A stretch of DNA of 64,000 nucleotides, taken from Parasedimentitalea psychrophila. Its GTDB lineage: Bacteria; Pseudomonadota; Alphaproteobacteria; Rhodobacterales; Rhodobacteraceae. The notes below the pieces were generated by a model. The model was not told the DNA's origin, made no database searches, and worked only from the letters and a program-made list of their open reading frames with translations. The stretch lies in assembly GCF_030285785.1 (NCBI RefSeq), contig NZ_CP127247.1, positions 4,549,501 to 4,613,500 of the forward strand, written 5' to 3'. Every line of letters begins with the position of its first letter. Position 1 is the first letter of the stretch. Positions 7,546 through 16,405 of the stretch are shown piece by piece. The position numbers were made by a program, and so were the translations under genes.

Positions 7546-8850
7546 TTACAGACCCCAGCTGGTGCCGGTCAGAACCGAGATGGCTTCATCATGGGCCGGG
7601 GCCAGATCGTGGCGAGACACCGCCCGCATCAGCGTCAGGTCACGCTGGAATGCCGAAACGGTGTCGCCGCTGGTATCGACAAAGGATGCTTCACTTGAGG
7701 ACGCGATGCGAATGTCCTGATCGTCGCCGATCATAATCTCCGAGAAGTCCGCAAAAGTGATTTCAGTGTCATTACCAGTGCCGAGGTTGTTCGGCACCTG
7801 CGAGGTCGTCTCAATCGGATAGCCAAACAGCATATTGCTGGCCTCGATCGACGGGAACATCTTAGTTCCAGCTGCATTGATCAGGCTGGCCAGGAAATGT
7901 TTCGTCGCCCCCCGCATGATCCAACCGCATCGCATCATCGGCACATTGGTATCTTCGACCACGCTGACCATCCAGCGCAGCTTGGCCTCCACAACGGACG
8001 GAGTGTTGGCAATGGCGGATTGCTTGTGACCGGCCAGGCACCAGTTCAGCAGACCTTTGGGCGTGTTGCTGGTGCCGTCACCGCGCAGGAAGGCCAGATC
8101 TTCGCGCAGCGCCATATAGTTCAGCAACAGATCGCGCACCATGACACCAATGCTGGCGCTGGAATGCGCCAGAAGCGCGTTGCCGAGCGGCACCAGAGCG
8201 GTCAGGGTTTTGAAATCCTGATCGACATTGTCAAAGCTCGGCTCGCTTTCGACAATCGGGGCGTTCTCACCGATATAGCCAGCGGTCGGAGCGGTTGCCA
8301 CCCGGCCATGGCGCAACTTACCTGCGGGCATGTCATGGACAACTGCACCGAGTTTGCGAACCACGACCTTGGGTTTCAGCAATTCGATCAGAACATTGCT
8401 CTGAGGACGCGGGATCAACACGCCGCCGGCGCTTTCAGTTGCCCCCGACAAAGTGGCCGCAATCTGGCTGTGCCCCTGTTCTTCCAGAAGGGTCGCGGCC
8501 TTGTCTTTGTCGCCCCGGGAATTGGCCAGAGCCGCCACCATCAGGCCGGTATCAGCGCCCTTGAGATCCGCATTGGCTGGCTGTGCAGGCAAAGAACCAC
8601 CGCCACCCGTGCCGCCATCAAGTTCCGAAACGGCAGTGGAGGCTTTTGCGGCCTCGACTGCCTCGGCCCGTTTTACCCGCACCTGCAGTCCCTCGAATTC
8701 TTTCTGAGCCGCAGTAAACTCAGCAACTGCAGTGTCGATTGCGCTGGCCTCGGCGGTGCCGCTGGCTTGCAAGTCCTCGATCAGTTTGGCCGTGGTTCCC
8801 ATAGTGTCCGCCGACGCTTTCAGCATGCGGCGCAGATCATTGATATCCAT
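7546..8850 (-). CDS. HK97-family major capsid protein (434 aa)
   Basis: The start at 8850 (MDINDLRRMLKASADTMG) is chosen because AGGAGA stands six bases upstream; an in-frame ATG 21 bases earlier lacks a site. Residues 1-75 are a helical delta-domain-like region, a glycine-rich linker (about 79-86) follows, and from about residue 125 the typical HK97 fold pattern appears: GGVLIPRPQSNVLIELLKP, LREDLAFLRGDGTSNTPKGL, a central KHFLASLI helix, and the closing DLTLMRAVSRHDLAPAHDEA. The upstream S49-type protease would remove the N-terminal region during head maturation (inference from family knowledge). Confidence 0.95.
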   Translation of the reverse strand: MDINDLRRMLKASADTMGTTAKLIEDLQASGTAEASAIDTAVAEFTAAQKEFEGLQVRVKRAEAVEAAKASTAVSELDGGTGGGGSLPAQPANADLKGADTGLMVAALANSRGDKDKAATLLEEQGHSQIAATLSGATESAGGVLIPRPQSNVLIELLKPKVVVRKLGAVVHDMPAGKLRHGRVATAPTAGYIGENAPIVESEPSFDNVDQDFKTLTALVPLGNALLAHSSASIGVMVRDLLLNYMALREDLAFLRGDGTSNTPKGLLNWCLAGHKQSAIANTPSVVEAKLRWMVSVVEDTNVPMMRCGWIMRGATKHFLASLINAAGTKMFPSIEASNMLFGYPIETTSQVPNNLGTGNDTEITFADFSEIMIGDDQDIRIASSSEASFVDTSGDTVSAFQRDLTLMRAVSRHDLAPAHDEAISVLTGTSWGL

Positions 8851-8948
8851 GGTTGTTTCTCCTGTTCTCATGGAAGGCTGGCAATTGCGCAGCCCAAAGA
8901 CCCCGCCGCAAATGCGCAGGGCAAAACACTCAGCAGGTGCTGGTGAAA

Positions 8949-9872
8949 TCAGATGTTGGCTGTCGCCTGCGCAGCTGCTGCTATGGCAGCATAGGCGCTG
9001 GATTTGGGGCGTGGCTTGGGCGCATATTGCCCGCCGATCCGCCCCATGAATTCGGCCATGGTCTCGACGCTATTACACAGGCCACGCGCCAGGGCGTCAT
9101 CGCCCCAGAACACATCGCCGCCGTCGCGATTGCTCTCAGTGCGGCTCATGCGCCCCGGTAGATCCTCAACGCCAATACCGCGCCCTCGCGACACGTCAGC
9201 CAGAAATTCGGCTTCCATTTGATCCAACCGCAGCTGCGTCAACTCTTTGCCGTGATCGCTGGACAGGTCCGGACGCTTGGCCCCGGCATGGGCCGAGGTC
9301 TGAATGAATTCCTGATAGCCCCCCATGCCCGGCTGCATTGGTTGCACCGCCGTGGTCATAGTGCCGACAGACCCAACCCAAGACCCTGGCGTCAGGGCAA
9401 TGTCACTGCACTGGCTGGCCAGCCAATATCCAGCCGAGGCCGCCAGTGGATGCACCAGAGCATGAACCGGCTTGGCCGCTGCGGCCTGGCGAATGGCTTC
9501 AACCGCGCCCTGAATACCCAGAACGGCGCCGCCGGGGGTGTCGTAAATCATCACGGTGGCCTGCACCTCATCGCTGGCCGTGATCGCGCCCATGGTTTCC
9601 ACAAGCCCATGATAGGTGGCCCAGCCGAGGTATCTTTCCAGCATCGCTGAATTGGGCGTTATGATGCCGCGCACCGGCACATAGGCCACGCCGCGATGAA
9701 TGGCGAAGCGCTGGCCGCGCTCGATCGTGATCTCCTGCGCCGAGGTCTCAATCGCCATTGGTTCATGGGCGGCCTCTTTGGGCAAATCCATTTGCAACAT
9801 GGGCAGGCCATGTTCTGCCGAAATGGCAAGTGGCGAGGCCCCGATCAGGGCGGCAATACTGGTGCGGCTCAT
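8949..9872 (-). CDS. S49-family (SppA-like) prohead protease (307 aa)
   Basis: A 307-residue serine peptidase of the ClpP/SppA fold encoded between portal and capsid genes, the usual place of the prohead maturation protease. Visible features: VMIYDTPGGAVLGIQGAVEA (substrate-binding strand and helix), then HPLAASAGYWLASQCSDIAL with the nucleophile serine in ASAGY, followed by WVGSVGTM. The C-terminal LRLDQMEAEFLADVSRGRGI and a short alanine-rich tail complete it. It overlaps the portal gene by four bases. Confidence 0.92.
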   Translation of the reverse strand: MSRTSIAALIGASPLAISAEHGLPMLQMDLPKEAAHEPMAIETSAQEITIERGQRFAIHRGVAYVPVRGIITPNSAMLERYLGWATYHGLVETMGAITASDEVQATVMIYDTPGGAVLGIQGAVEAIRQAAAAKPVHALVHPLAASAGYWLASQCSDIALTPGSWVGSVGTMTTAVQPMQPGMGGYQEFIQTSAHAGAKRPDLSSDHGKELTQLRLDQMEAEFLADVSRGRGIGVEDLPGRMSRTESNRDGGDVFWGDDALARGLCNSVETMAEFMGRIGGQYAPKPRPKSSAYAAIAAAAQATANI

Positions 9873-11146
9873 TCCTCTTTTCCTTTCGGTGTCTTGCTGT
9901 CATCGCGAGTCATATTTGGCGCGGGGTTCAACTTGTCGTCACCTGCAGTCACAGGAAGCCCCAGCACCTTCTGGCCGTGGTTTGGTGTCATAAATGGCCC
10001 ACCAACAGCCTTGCCGATGGCTTCGTATTGATCCTTGATCGTCGGCTGCAACAGCGCCCCAAAATCATGGCGCAAGAACATACCACGTTCCCGTTCCGCC
10101 CGGGTCAGCACCGTCATCTCTAACTGCGCCTCGGCCTGCCCAGACCAATGCAGCAGACAATCGGTCAGATAGTCGATCGCCTGTTGTTCGCCGTTGGCCT
10201 TGACGCCGTATTCCAGCATCTGCAATTTGCTCGGCGGCATCCGGTACAACGCGGCCAAAATCTCGCGGTCATACTTCAACGTGGCCAGGAGCTCTTGATC
10301 CGCAGCCGTGAGATCCAGACTTTTGATATCGTCATCGGGGCCAAGAACCGGCATGCCGTCTGAATCGGGCCGGGTGATTTGATCTTTAACCCGCCGGGCA
10401 TTGCGCAGCCTGGCGTCGTCATCTTCGTAGTTATCGCCCAACTTGATAAACGCTTTGGCCATCGCCCCAGAAACCGATCGCGCCGCGGCGTCCTGTCCAG
10501 CGATCGCCAGACCAACACTCTCAGAGGCAACCTGCAAAGGTGATCGCCCGGTCCATCCGTCCAGCGCCATATAGCGCATATGCACCATGGACCGGCTCGG
10601 CACCCGGCGCTGCACCCCCGCCCCATCTTCAAAATCATAAAACCGTTCCCGCCCGGCCCGCAACATCGTGCAACCGCCCTGCGGTGCCAACTCGATCATT
10701 TCCAACTCACCGCCGCCGTCACGCGGGCTGTAAGCATAAGAATTGCCGCGCAGGGCCCAGGCATAGACAAGGGCAAACCGGGTCAATTTTGCAGGAACAC
10801 CTGGTGCGGATTCCCGGTTCAGCAAATAGGCAGCGGGATGATCGCGAACCCGGACCTCTTGCCCGTCATCCTTGCGCTGATAGAGTTTCAGCGGCACCTT
10901 GGACAGATCACCGCCGATGTTATTGCAGCAGGCAAATATGGTGCCATTCTGTTCGGCCCGCTGCGGTGTCACCCGTGGCAGGCGTTTGTTCGGGCGTGAT
11001 CCACCCCAGCCGATATCCTGCAGCCAAGGTTCGGGGTTCAGGGTGCCCGAGGTCTCAGCCGAGGCATCCATGACCGGCGGTTCAACCCGTGCCGCCACCG
11101 GCTCAACCTGCCCGGCGCGCGAAATGTCCAATCCAAAGAACTTCAT
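9869..11146 (-). CDS. HK97-type portal protein (425 aa)
   Basis: A 425-residue portal protein located between terminase and protease genes, overlapping both by four bases. Characteristic sequences are RNTIF-like NGTIFACCNNIGGDLSKVPL, YLLNREPN-like AAYLLNRESAPGVPAKLTRF, the GNSYAYSPRDGGGELEMIEL segment and IAGQDAAARSVSGAMAK, then LAALYRMPPSKLQM near residue 315. The C-terminal part is hydrophilic (TRDDSKTPKGKEE). The dodecameric ring is the DNA channel and docking site for the terminase. Confidence 0.94.
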   Translation of the reverse strand: MKFFGLDISRAGQVEPVAARVEPPVMDASAETSGTLNPEPWLQDIGWGGSRPNKRLPRVTPQRAEQNGTIFACCNNIGGDLSKVPLKLYQRKDDGQEVRVRDHPAAYLLNRESAPGVPAKLTRFALVYAWALRGNSYAYSPRDGGGELEMIELAPQGGCTMLRAGRERFYDFEDGAGVQRRVPSRSMVHMRYMALDGWTGRSPLQVASESVGLAIAGQDAAARSVSGAMAKAFIKLGDNYEDDDARLRNARRVKDQITRPDSDGMPVLGPDDDIKSLDLTAADQELLATLKYDREILAALYRMPPSKLQMLEYGVKANGEQQAIDYLTDCLLHWSGQAEAQLEMTVLTRAERERGMFLRHDFGALLQPTIKDQYEAIGKAVGGPFMTPNHGQKVLGLPVTAGDDKLNPAPNMTRDDSKTPKGKEE

Positions 11147-12810
11147 ACCACCTCGATTTCCCGTGCCTTGCGTTTCTGTTCGCCATGTTCAGCGCGTCCC
11201 AGCGCCATGATGGCGGCCACCGCCGCATCGATGCGGCCGGTGGATTTCTTCTTGTTTGGCTTCACGTTCTCGGCGGCATCCTCGTCGCGGTGAACATTGC
11301 CCACCTGCCAGGCCAGCACCGGGTTGCCACCGTGGCGGATCTTGTTTTCCATCACCCGTTCCTCAAACCGTTTCATCGGGTTTGACATCGACTGATAGCC
11401 CTGCCGATGCTCGACCATTGGAAAGCGGCGCTTGTCCAATTTGTCGGCCAGGTACTTCATGCCCCAGGGATCATAGGCCACTTCCTGCAGATCAAAATTC
11501 TGCCGGATCCATTCCAACCGGTTGGCCAATAGTTCTTCGTCAATCGTGCCGCCCTTGTGGACCTCCAGCCAGCCCTGGTCGCGCCAGCCGACATATTCCC
11601 GCTTTTCACTCTGCGCCCGCTGGATGAACCCCTTTGGACCCTCTGGCAAAAAGGTATAGGCGATCATGTAAATCAGCCCATCCACCGGCACCGCCACCAC
11701 AATGGCCGTGGTGTCGATCTTGTTGGACAGGTCCAGCCCAACCCAGGCCTTGCGGCCATACAGCATGCGCGGATCAAACCGCGCGCAGGCCGTGCCCTTG
11801 TCCCACACATCACGGGCAATCCAGGTCTCTGCGCCCTCGGTCCACAGGTTCAGGTGGAACCGCTTGAAGTTCGGCATTCTCCCTGCGATCGCCTGCGCCT
11901 TTTTCAGAGTGTCCTGCATGGCCTGAACAGGTTTGCTTACCCCGAGGTTGGGATTTCCCATGGCCCAGAATTTCGGGTCAGCCGGATCACAGTCAGCAGG
12001 TGGTTCGGCAATGAAACCAAAGAATGAATCATCATCGACCGCGCCGCGCAAAACACTTTCACCGTAGTCCCGCAGCTCGCCGCACAGAGAGGCGCGGTCC
12101 TGCCCGGCAGTGGTAATCACCCAGTCGATCGGCTGGGCGCGGGCGATCATGCTTTCAACAATGGTGTCGGCCAGTTCGCGGTCCGTCCAGCGGTGCATTT
12201 CATCGCGCGCCAGAAAGCTCGGGTTGATCCCATCCGATGAATCACCGTCGCGGCTCAGACAGGCGATCAGCCCGTCTGTTCTGGAGGTCTCAATTGCTGT
12301 TCGAGACACATCCATAAACTGTTTTAGAAACGCCGATCGCTTGATCATCCGCTTCATTTCCTTGAACAGCAGCCCCGCCTGGTTCTTTGTGGTGGCGGCG
12401 CAATAGCCCTGCGGCGCCGCCTCACCATCAAACAGCTGCGTGAACAACATCGGCACCGCCGTGTCGGTGGTCTTGCCGTTCTTCTTGCCCACCTGGTGAT
12501 AGGTGGACTGAAACCGGCGCAGCCCCGTTTCCGATCGCTTCCAACCAAAGACAGACCCATGGCGAAACTCTTGCCAGGGTTCCAGTTTTAGCGGCATCCC
12601 CGCCATTGGCCCGGTTGTGTGCTGCAGCATTCCACCCCAGCGAATGATCCGGCTGGCCGCCGCGCAATCAAAGTACAGCCCGCGATCGGCACCAGTTTCC
12701 AGATCCATCAAATGGCGCTCGCAAGCCATCCGCACCAGGTCTCCGGCAACGATATCTCCCTCAATTACTCCAGTGGCGTAGCGGGAAACCGGGTGATCAA
12801 TCGGTTCCAT
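11143..12810 (-). CDS. Terminase large subunit (555 aa)
   Basis: The ATPase/nuclease that cuts and packages phage DNA. A Walker A-type sequence QVGKKNGKT is at residues 106-114, an acidic FLARDEMHRW region that fits Walker B near residue 195-205, and the nuclease domain starts at GRKAWVGLDLSNKIDTTAIV with the first catalytic aspartate near residue 356, continuing to VAYDPWGMKYLADKL. Length fits phage HK97-like terminases. It is in an overlapping order with TerS upstream and portal downstream. Confidence 0.95.
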   Translation of the reverse strand: MEPIDHPVSRYATGVIEGDIVAGDLVRMACERHLMDLETGADRGLYFDCAAASRIIRWGGMLQHTTGPMAGMPLKLEPWQEFRHGSVFGWKRSETGLRRFQSTYHQVGKKNGKTTDTAVPMLFTQLFDGEAAPQGYCAATTKNQAGLLFKEMKRMIKRSAFLKQFMDVSRTAIETSRTDGLIACLSRDGDSSDGINPSFLARDEMHRWTDRELADTIVESMIARAQPIDWVITTAGQDRASLCGELRDYGESVLRGAVDDDSFFGFIAEPPADCDPADPKFWAMGNPNLGVSKPVQAMQDTLKKAQAIAGRMPNFKRFHLNLWTEGAETWIARDVWDKGTACARFDPRMLYGRKAWVGLDLSNKIDTTAIVVAVPVDGLIYMIAYTFLPEGPKGFIQRAQSEKREYVGWRDQGWLEVHKGGTIDEELLANRLEWIRQNFDLQEVAYDPWGMKYLADKLDKRRFPMVEHRQGYQSMSNPMKRFEERVMENKIRHGGNPVLAWQVGNVHRDEDAAENVKPNKKKSTGRIDAAVAAIMALGRAEHGEQKRKAREIEVV

Positions 12811-13237
12811 TCAGCTGCTTCATCACGTCGTCAAACAAATCGCCCTGACCGCCGGTATCCAATCGTGCTGCATCAACCGGCGACAGTCCAAACAGCGCCG
12901 AGTCCCGGCGCATATTTCCCATCGCAGTTTCTTGCACCGCGACCGCTGGGTGGCGGCGCTTTTGATTACCGTTCCGGCCTTTTCCGGTTGAGTAATACAG
13001 ACCCTCCAACGCCAGCTCATTGGTCGCGGAAATGAAGTTCGCAACAGAGGCGCAATAGGTTCCGAACTGGTATTTGTAGAGCAGTTCTAACCGCCCCTTT
13101 TTCGCCAGTTCAGGTGCCAACTCGTTCCAAACATCCCGTGCCAAGTTGCACAAGAAGCCTGGTGCCGTTGGGATTTCACGCTGAATATCCTCCTTCATCG
13201 GAACGACATTCTGAAGGTTTGGCTTTCTACCTTTCAT
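12797..13237 (-). CDS. Terminase small subunit, P27 family (146 aa)
   Basis: A 146-residue protein with the P27-type pattern: basic start MKGRKPNLQNVVPMK, then ARDVWNELAPELAKKGRL, a helix with YKYQFGTYCASVANFI, and YYSTGKGRNGNQKRRHPAV. A strong ribosome-binding site (AAGGAGGG) precedes the start at 13237. It binds the packaging site and loads the large subunit, whose gene overlaps it by 14 bases. A cos or pac site would be expected close by. Confidence 0.92.
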   Translation of the reverse strand: MKGRKPNLQNVVPMKEDIQREIPTAPGFLCNLARDVWNELAPELAKKGRLELLYKYQFGTYCASVANFISATNELALEGLYYSTGKGRNGNQKRRHPAVAVQETAMGNMRRDSALFGLSPVDAARLDTGGQGDLFDDVMKQLNGTD

Positions 13238-13298
13238 CTAAATCCCTCCTTTCCAGGTTGGGTCTTTTACCCCAATTACGCGCTCGCGTTTTAAAAGG

Positions 13299-13727
13299 TT
13301 ATGCCGCCGGTTTGCTGTCTGGAGCCTCTGTTTTTAGATACCCCCCCTTGCGGTGGAACACCTCATGGGCTGTTTTCCGGCTGTGACATCGATGGCAGAG
13401 AGCCTGCCAGTTGCTTCGGGTCCAGAACGCCTTCCGGTCGCCCTTGTGAGGCACGATATGGTCCACGTCGGTGGCCGGTTCTACCACGTTCAACTCTAGG
13501 CAATCGACACAGAGCGGGTTGTCCCGCAGGAATGCCTTGCTGGTGCGCACCCACTTTGGATCTGCATAGAGACGTCGGGCCATGATGGCCGCTGGCGAGG
13601 TCTGCGCCTTGGCCCGCTGTTGTTTCAACCGAGCCTTGCGGCGCTGTTCATGCTCATCGCAATGAGACAGGCCAGGCGTCGATAACTCTTCGCAGCCAGC
13701 AGCTACACAAACCTTGAGCTGCGCCAT
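13299..13727 (-). CDS. Phage HNH endonuclease (142 aa)
   Basis: An HNH nuclease of the type that lies next to the small terminase gene and assists DNA packaging. The start at MAQLKVCVAAGCEEL (13727) fits homologues better than an in-frame start ten codons upstream. Motifs: CEELSTPGLSHCDEHEQRR forms a first zinc knuckle, then NPLCVDCL, VDHIVPHKGD with the catalytic histidine pair, SNWQALCHRCHSRK with the N and H. The protein is the first gene of the leftward late block. A 61-base gap to terS is a candidate place for cos. Confidence 0.93.
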   Translation of the reverse strand: MAQLKVCVAAGCEELSTPGLSHCDEHEQRRKARLKQQRAKAQTSPAAIMARRLYADPKWVRTSKAFLRDNPLCVDCLELNVVEPATDVDHIVPHKGDRKAFWTRSNWQALCHRCHSRKTAHEVFHRKGGYLKTEAPDSKPAA

Positions 13728-14149
13728 GATCCCACCAACAGTTTTTGAAAGCCCCAACGCAAAAGCGCCCGCCGGTTTCCCGTGGGCGCATTTGGTGATG
13801 ATATGGAATTACTTGCATGCTGATGGACTAATGGTCAAGAGACAATGTAAACATCAACCCTGATCAGTAATTCTCCGGGTGCCAAAGTGAACAATAGTGA
13901 AAGATCAAATTTGGCAGATGAGCCTCAAAGTACAAAACCCGCGAGTCGGAAGACACACCTTCCGATCGTAGCATGGTAAAATCGATCTCGCATTTTGCTG
14001 AAATTATGAAATAATAAGACTGAAATAGGCCTTTTTTCTGACTGTGAATTAGTTGAGTACATCTGTGAGAACTCTGGTCGGTAGACCAAAGATATTTTTC
14101 GTTGTACCTTTTCCACGTCAAGTAATGTGCGACTGGGGCCTAGACCAAT
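13728..14149. other. Late-region leader, AT-rich, no gene recognised
   Basis: About 420 bases between the HNH gene and the opposite-strand membrane-protein gene. Base composition becomes clearly AT-rich from about 13800, unlike the phage genes on the left. An 85-codon frame on the minus strand (13864-14121) has no ribosome-binding site or recognisable pattern and I do not accept it. A late promoter for the leftward morphogenesis block would be expected here or just upstream, but I cannot point to a clear one. Confidence 0.5.
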
Positions 14150-14863
14150 ATGGAAAAATTTCTAGAAAAGAACTTTGGTGAACTTGTTGACTTCTTCCCG
14201 CTGATGACTGCGATGATTTTCGGGGAAGGAAGGAAGTCGTATCGCGTGATGTTGAAGGACAATCAACGGGCTGCAAAGTTCTTCCTTCTATCTAACGTAC
14301 TTTATGCGATCACAGTCTCTATGCCTAGTGGATTTGATAGCGAAATCACGCTGCAAATATTTGTTGTATTTCTATTTTTTGGCTTCAGCGTTATACTTTT
14401 GAGTGTATTAGCCAACGTTGCAACTGGTAGAATTTGGGGGCTCACTTCTGGTGCAGGATACTCATTTCGCCTATTGTGCTATTTTTCGGGTGTAGCAATT
14501 GCTGTATCAGGTATTCTATCATTTTCTCTTGTTTCTACAAACATTGCAGCTGGCATGTTGCTCAGGGAGTACCCTGAAAACCTTCAGCTATTTGGGGTCG
14601 TGAATTTTTCGCAAAATGCGATAAAGGTATTGGTCGAAGTTGTGTCTATTTTGTTTTTCCTGCTATTCACCTATCGTTACTATCGATTCTTACTGCACTA
14701 TTACAAGCCTGCATCTAGAATATTATTCTGCCTCACAACTATAATTGCATATATTGCCGTGATGATTCCGGCATTTATAATTTCTCTTGTCGTATTTAAT
14801 GTGTTTGGGTTTGATATTGAATTTGTTCTGTGGGCGGTTGAAGATGTGTTTAGACAATATTGA
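14150..14863 (+). CDS. AT-rich multi-pass membrane protein, candidate prophage cargo (237 aa)
   Basis: A 237-residue protein encoded against the direction of its phage neighbours and with much lower GC. It has about five hydrophobic segments (near residues 43-62, 67-92, 103-125, 162-182, 193-222), starts with a hydrophilic helix containing a lysine- and arginine-rich loop (EGRKSYRVMLKD) and resembles Yip1-like or DUF-type polytopic membrane proteins in general layout. No catalytic motif is seen. Location between late-gene regulator and packaging genes, opposite orientation and foreign composition fit a 'moron' that is expressed from the prophage and changes the host, for instance superinfection exclusion or defence. 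That function is inference. Confidence 0.75.
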   Translation: MEKFLEKNFGELVDFFPLMTAMIFGEGRKSYRVMLKDNQRAAKFFLLSNVLYAITVSMPSGFDSEITLQIFVVFLFFGFSVILLSVLANVATGRIWGLTSGAGYSFRLLCYFSGVAIAVSGILSFSLVSTNIAAGMLLREYPENLQLFGVVNFSQNAIKVLVEVVSILFFLLFTYRYYRFLLHYYKPASRILFCLTTIIAYIAVMIPAFIISLVVFNVFGFDIEFVLWAVEDVFRQY

Positions 14864-14951
14864 ATGTACATTCTACAATTGTACATCCAAAAGGAAATGC
14901 CCCGATTGGGTGGGTGTTATTTCAATCTAGATCATGCGATGGTATCCTGCG

Positions 14952-15650
14952 TTAGTGTGTAGAATCAGCCATTCTCTGAAACGTTTGATCAGCTGCAATC
15001 TGAAGCGAGCTGATCAATTCACCCTTAATTGCCCACCCATGCGCTCGCAGCACATCACTCAGCGTCTTGTCTTCCAAGCACACCATATCGACCAATCGCC
15101 GATCAGTGATCGAGACCCGCGAGCCGCGCTTTGATGGGCGGATGCGCCGCACTACCATGGCCGATCCAGTCCCAATTCGGCGGCGCAGCAGTTCAATCTC
15201 CTCCCGGTCTCGCAGCACCGCATCGATGAACCCACCACCCTGGCCACCGCCACCACCAAGGCTTTCGTGCGAGGAACATTTGATGCCGGCACTTTCATAC
15301 CGCTCCACTAGGTCGCGGTAATGCCGCCCCATCTGTACCTGCCCAGGCGAGAATGGCGACGGCTTATTGTGCCGCGCAGCCTTGGCCGCCATCACATCAA
15401 AAGCATCGGCGCGTTGGATGGCCGAGCGGCCACGATAGCCTGCCGGTTTGCTGGAATAGCCCTCGGCGCCCTCTGGATACAGCTGCTGCGGCTGAAACAC
15501 CCGAAACGCGCCACGCGCTGGAGCTTCGGGGATTTCAGGACCACATTCGGGCGGCACATGACCCGCCGCTTTGACCGCATCTATTCTGACGCGCTCAGCT
15601 TCCAGCCGCGCCGAACCATCGGGCGAGACGATCACAACCACCGCATTCAT
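14952..15650 (-). CDS. Phage late-gene regulator candidate, DUF6456-like C-terminus (232 aa)
   Basis: The 232-residue protein is the last of the leftward early genes, in the place where lambda encodes the antiterminator Q. The N-terminal half is proline/glycine-rich and variable; the C-terminal half (FSPGQVQMGRHYRDLVERYE, a glycine-rich loop, then RLVDMVCLEDKTLSDVLRAHGW) resembles the DUF6456 layout of alphaproteobacterial regulators, with an apparent helix-turn-helix in the DVLRAHGWAIKGELISSLQI segment. Late regulation is inferred from position. The start overlaps the upstream stop (ATGA). Confidence 0.6.
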   Translation of the reverse strand: MNAVVVIVSPDGSARLEAERVRIDAVKAAGHVPPECGPEIPEAPARGAFRVFQPQQLYPEGAEGYSSKPAGYRGRSAIQRADAFDVMAAKAARHNKPSPFSPGQVQMGRHYRDLVERYESAGIKCSSHESLGGGGGQGGGFIDAVLRDREEIELLRRRIGTGSAMVVRRIRPSKRGSRVSITDRRLVDMVCLEDKTLSDVLRAHGWAIKGELISSLQIAADQTFQRMADSTH

Positions 15651-16231
15651 ACCTGCACCTCGCTCTGCGCCATGACGGCAATGTCCTGACAGCGCTGGAT
15701 TGCGGCGCGGCGGCGGTCACGCCATTGCAGATCCTCCTGGTTCAGCTGGTCACCGCGCGACAAACGCATTTCAACATCCCGCAACCGCCGCACTGCATCA
15801 TCAGCTTGCGTCTTAATCTGCGATACCGACCACCGACCTGGCCATTTTCGTTCCGCCTTTATCAGTGCCAACAACTCAGGCGCCCACAGCCCCTCCAACG
15901 CAGCACGCCCCACCGGCGCCGCAAAAACAGCCCGCTGCAACGGCGAGGCATCTTCCTCGGGCGTTTGGATCTGGCGCGCCCATTCAAGGATCTTGTTGGC
16001 AATCGGGAACCGGTCCGCGCCCTTGCCACCGGGATTAGCTGCAACCACTTCGGCCAGCGCCTGCAGATTGATGCCCGACATATATGCAAGCATCTTGCAC
16101 AGATCATCGACCATGGCTTCAAACTGCGCCTGTCGCAGGGTCGATGGCCGCGCCAACCCGCGCCGCTGCAATGGTACAATCAGGTGTGACATTACCCGCT
16201 TCTCACCTGCAGCCTGTTCTATCGCATCCAT
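15647..16231 (-). CDS. Phage early protein of unknown function (194 aa)
   Basis: A 194-residue, arginine-rich, helical protein with no family I recognise. Start MDAIEQAAGEKRVMSHLIVP is preceded by an AGGG-type ribosome-binding site; an internal start at 16192 is possible. It has RQAQFEAMVDDLCKMLAYMS and a C-terminal basic coiled region (WSVSQIKTQADDAVRRLRDV). It lies between a DnaA/O-like-position protein and the presumed late regulator, the place of lambda P, so a helper role in replication initiation is possible but not shown. The repeat array 16286-16405 is just upstream. Confidence 0.6.
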   Translation of the reverse strand: MDAIEQAAGEKRVMSHLIVPLQRRGLARPSTLRQAQFEAMVDDLCKMLAYMSGINLQALAEVVAANPGGKGADRFPIANKILEWARQIQTPEEDASPLQRAVFAAPVGRAALEGLWAPELLALIKAERKWPGRWSVSQIKTQADDAVRRLRDVEMRLSRGDQLNQEDLQWRDRRRAAIQRCQDIAVMAQSEVQV

Positions 16232-16285
16232 TTTCTGCCCTCACTCTTTCTCAGCAATTCCGACTTATCCACAGGCAGGACCGCT

Positions 16286-16405
16286 GCTGTGTCGCGCAAC
16301 TGTCCTGCTGTCTTGTTATGTCCCTGTCTGTGTCCCTGTCGTGCAGGACAGTCCAAGACTGTCCGAGACTGTCTTAAAGTGTCTTTCGGACAGTCTCGGA
16401 CAGTC
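16286..16405. repeat. Repeat/palindrome array, candidate prophage replication origin or terminator
   Basis: The gap between two early genes contains many copies of ACAGTC/GACTGTC/CCTGTC words. A perfect 17-bp inverted repeat has arms GACTGTCCGAGACTGTC (16357-16373) and GACAGTCTCGGACAGTC (16389-16405) with a 15-base loop; each arm is itself a near-palindromic double of GACTGTC. Further related words (GTCCCTGTC twice, CAGGACAGTCC) lie at 16318-16356. The right arm touches the stop codon of the upstream early gene. Iteron-like spacing and location beside replication-position genes suggest an origin; a structured terminator without a T tract is the alternative. Confidence 0.55.

Noticed and set aside
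1-13727. Gene transfer agent instead of prophage
   Set aside because: Gene order of head and tail is similar, but integrase, excisionase, immunity genes and a tRNA insertion site show a temperate phage.
13864-14121. An 85-codon minus-strand frame upstream of the HNH gene
   Set aside because: No ribosome-binding site, no family pattern, in AT-rich DNA where stops are frequent by chance only moderately; not enough to call a gene.
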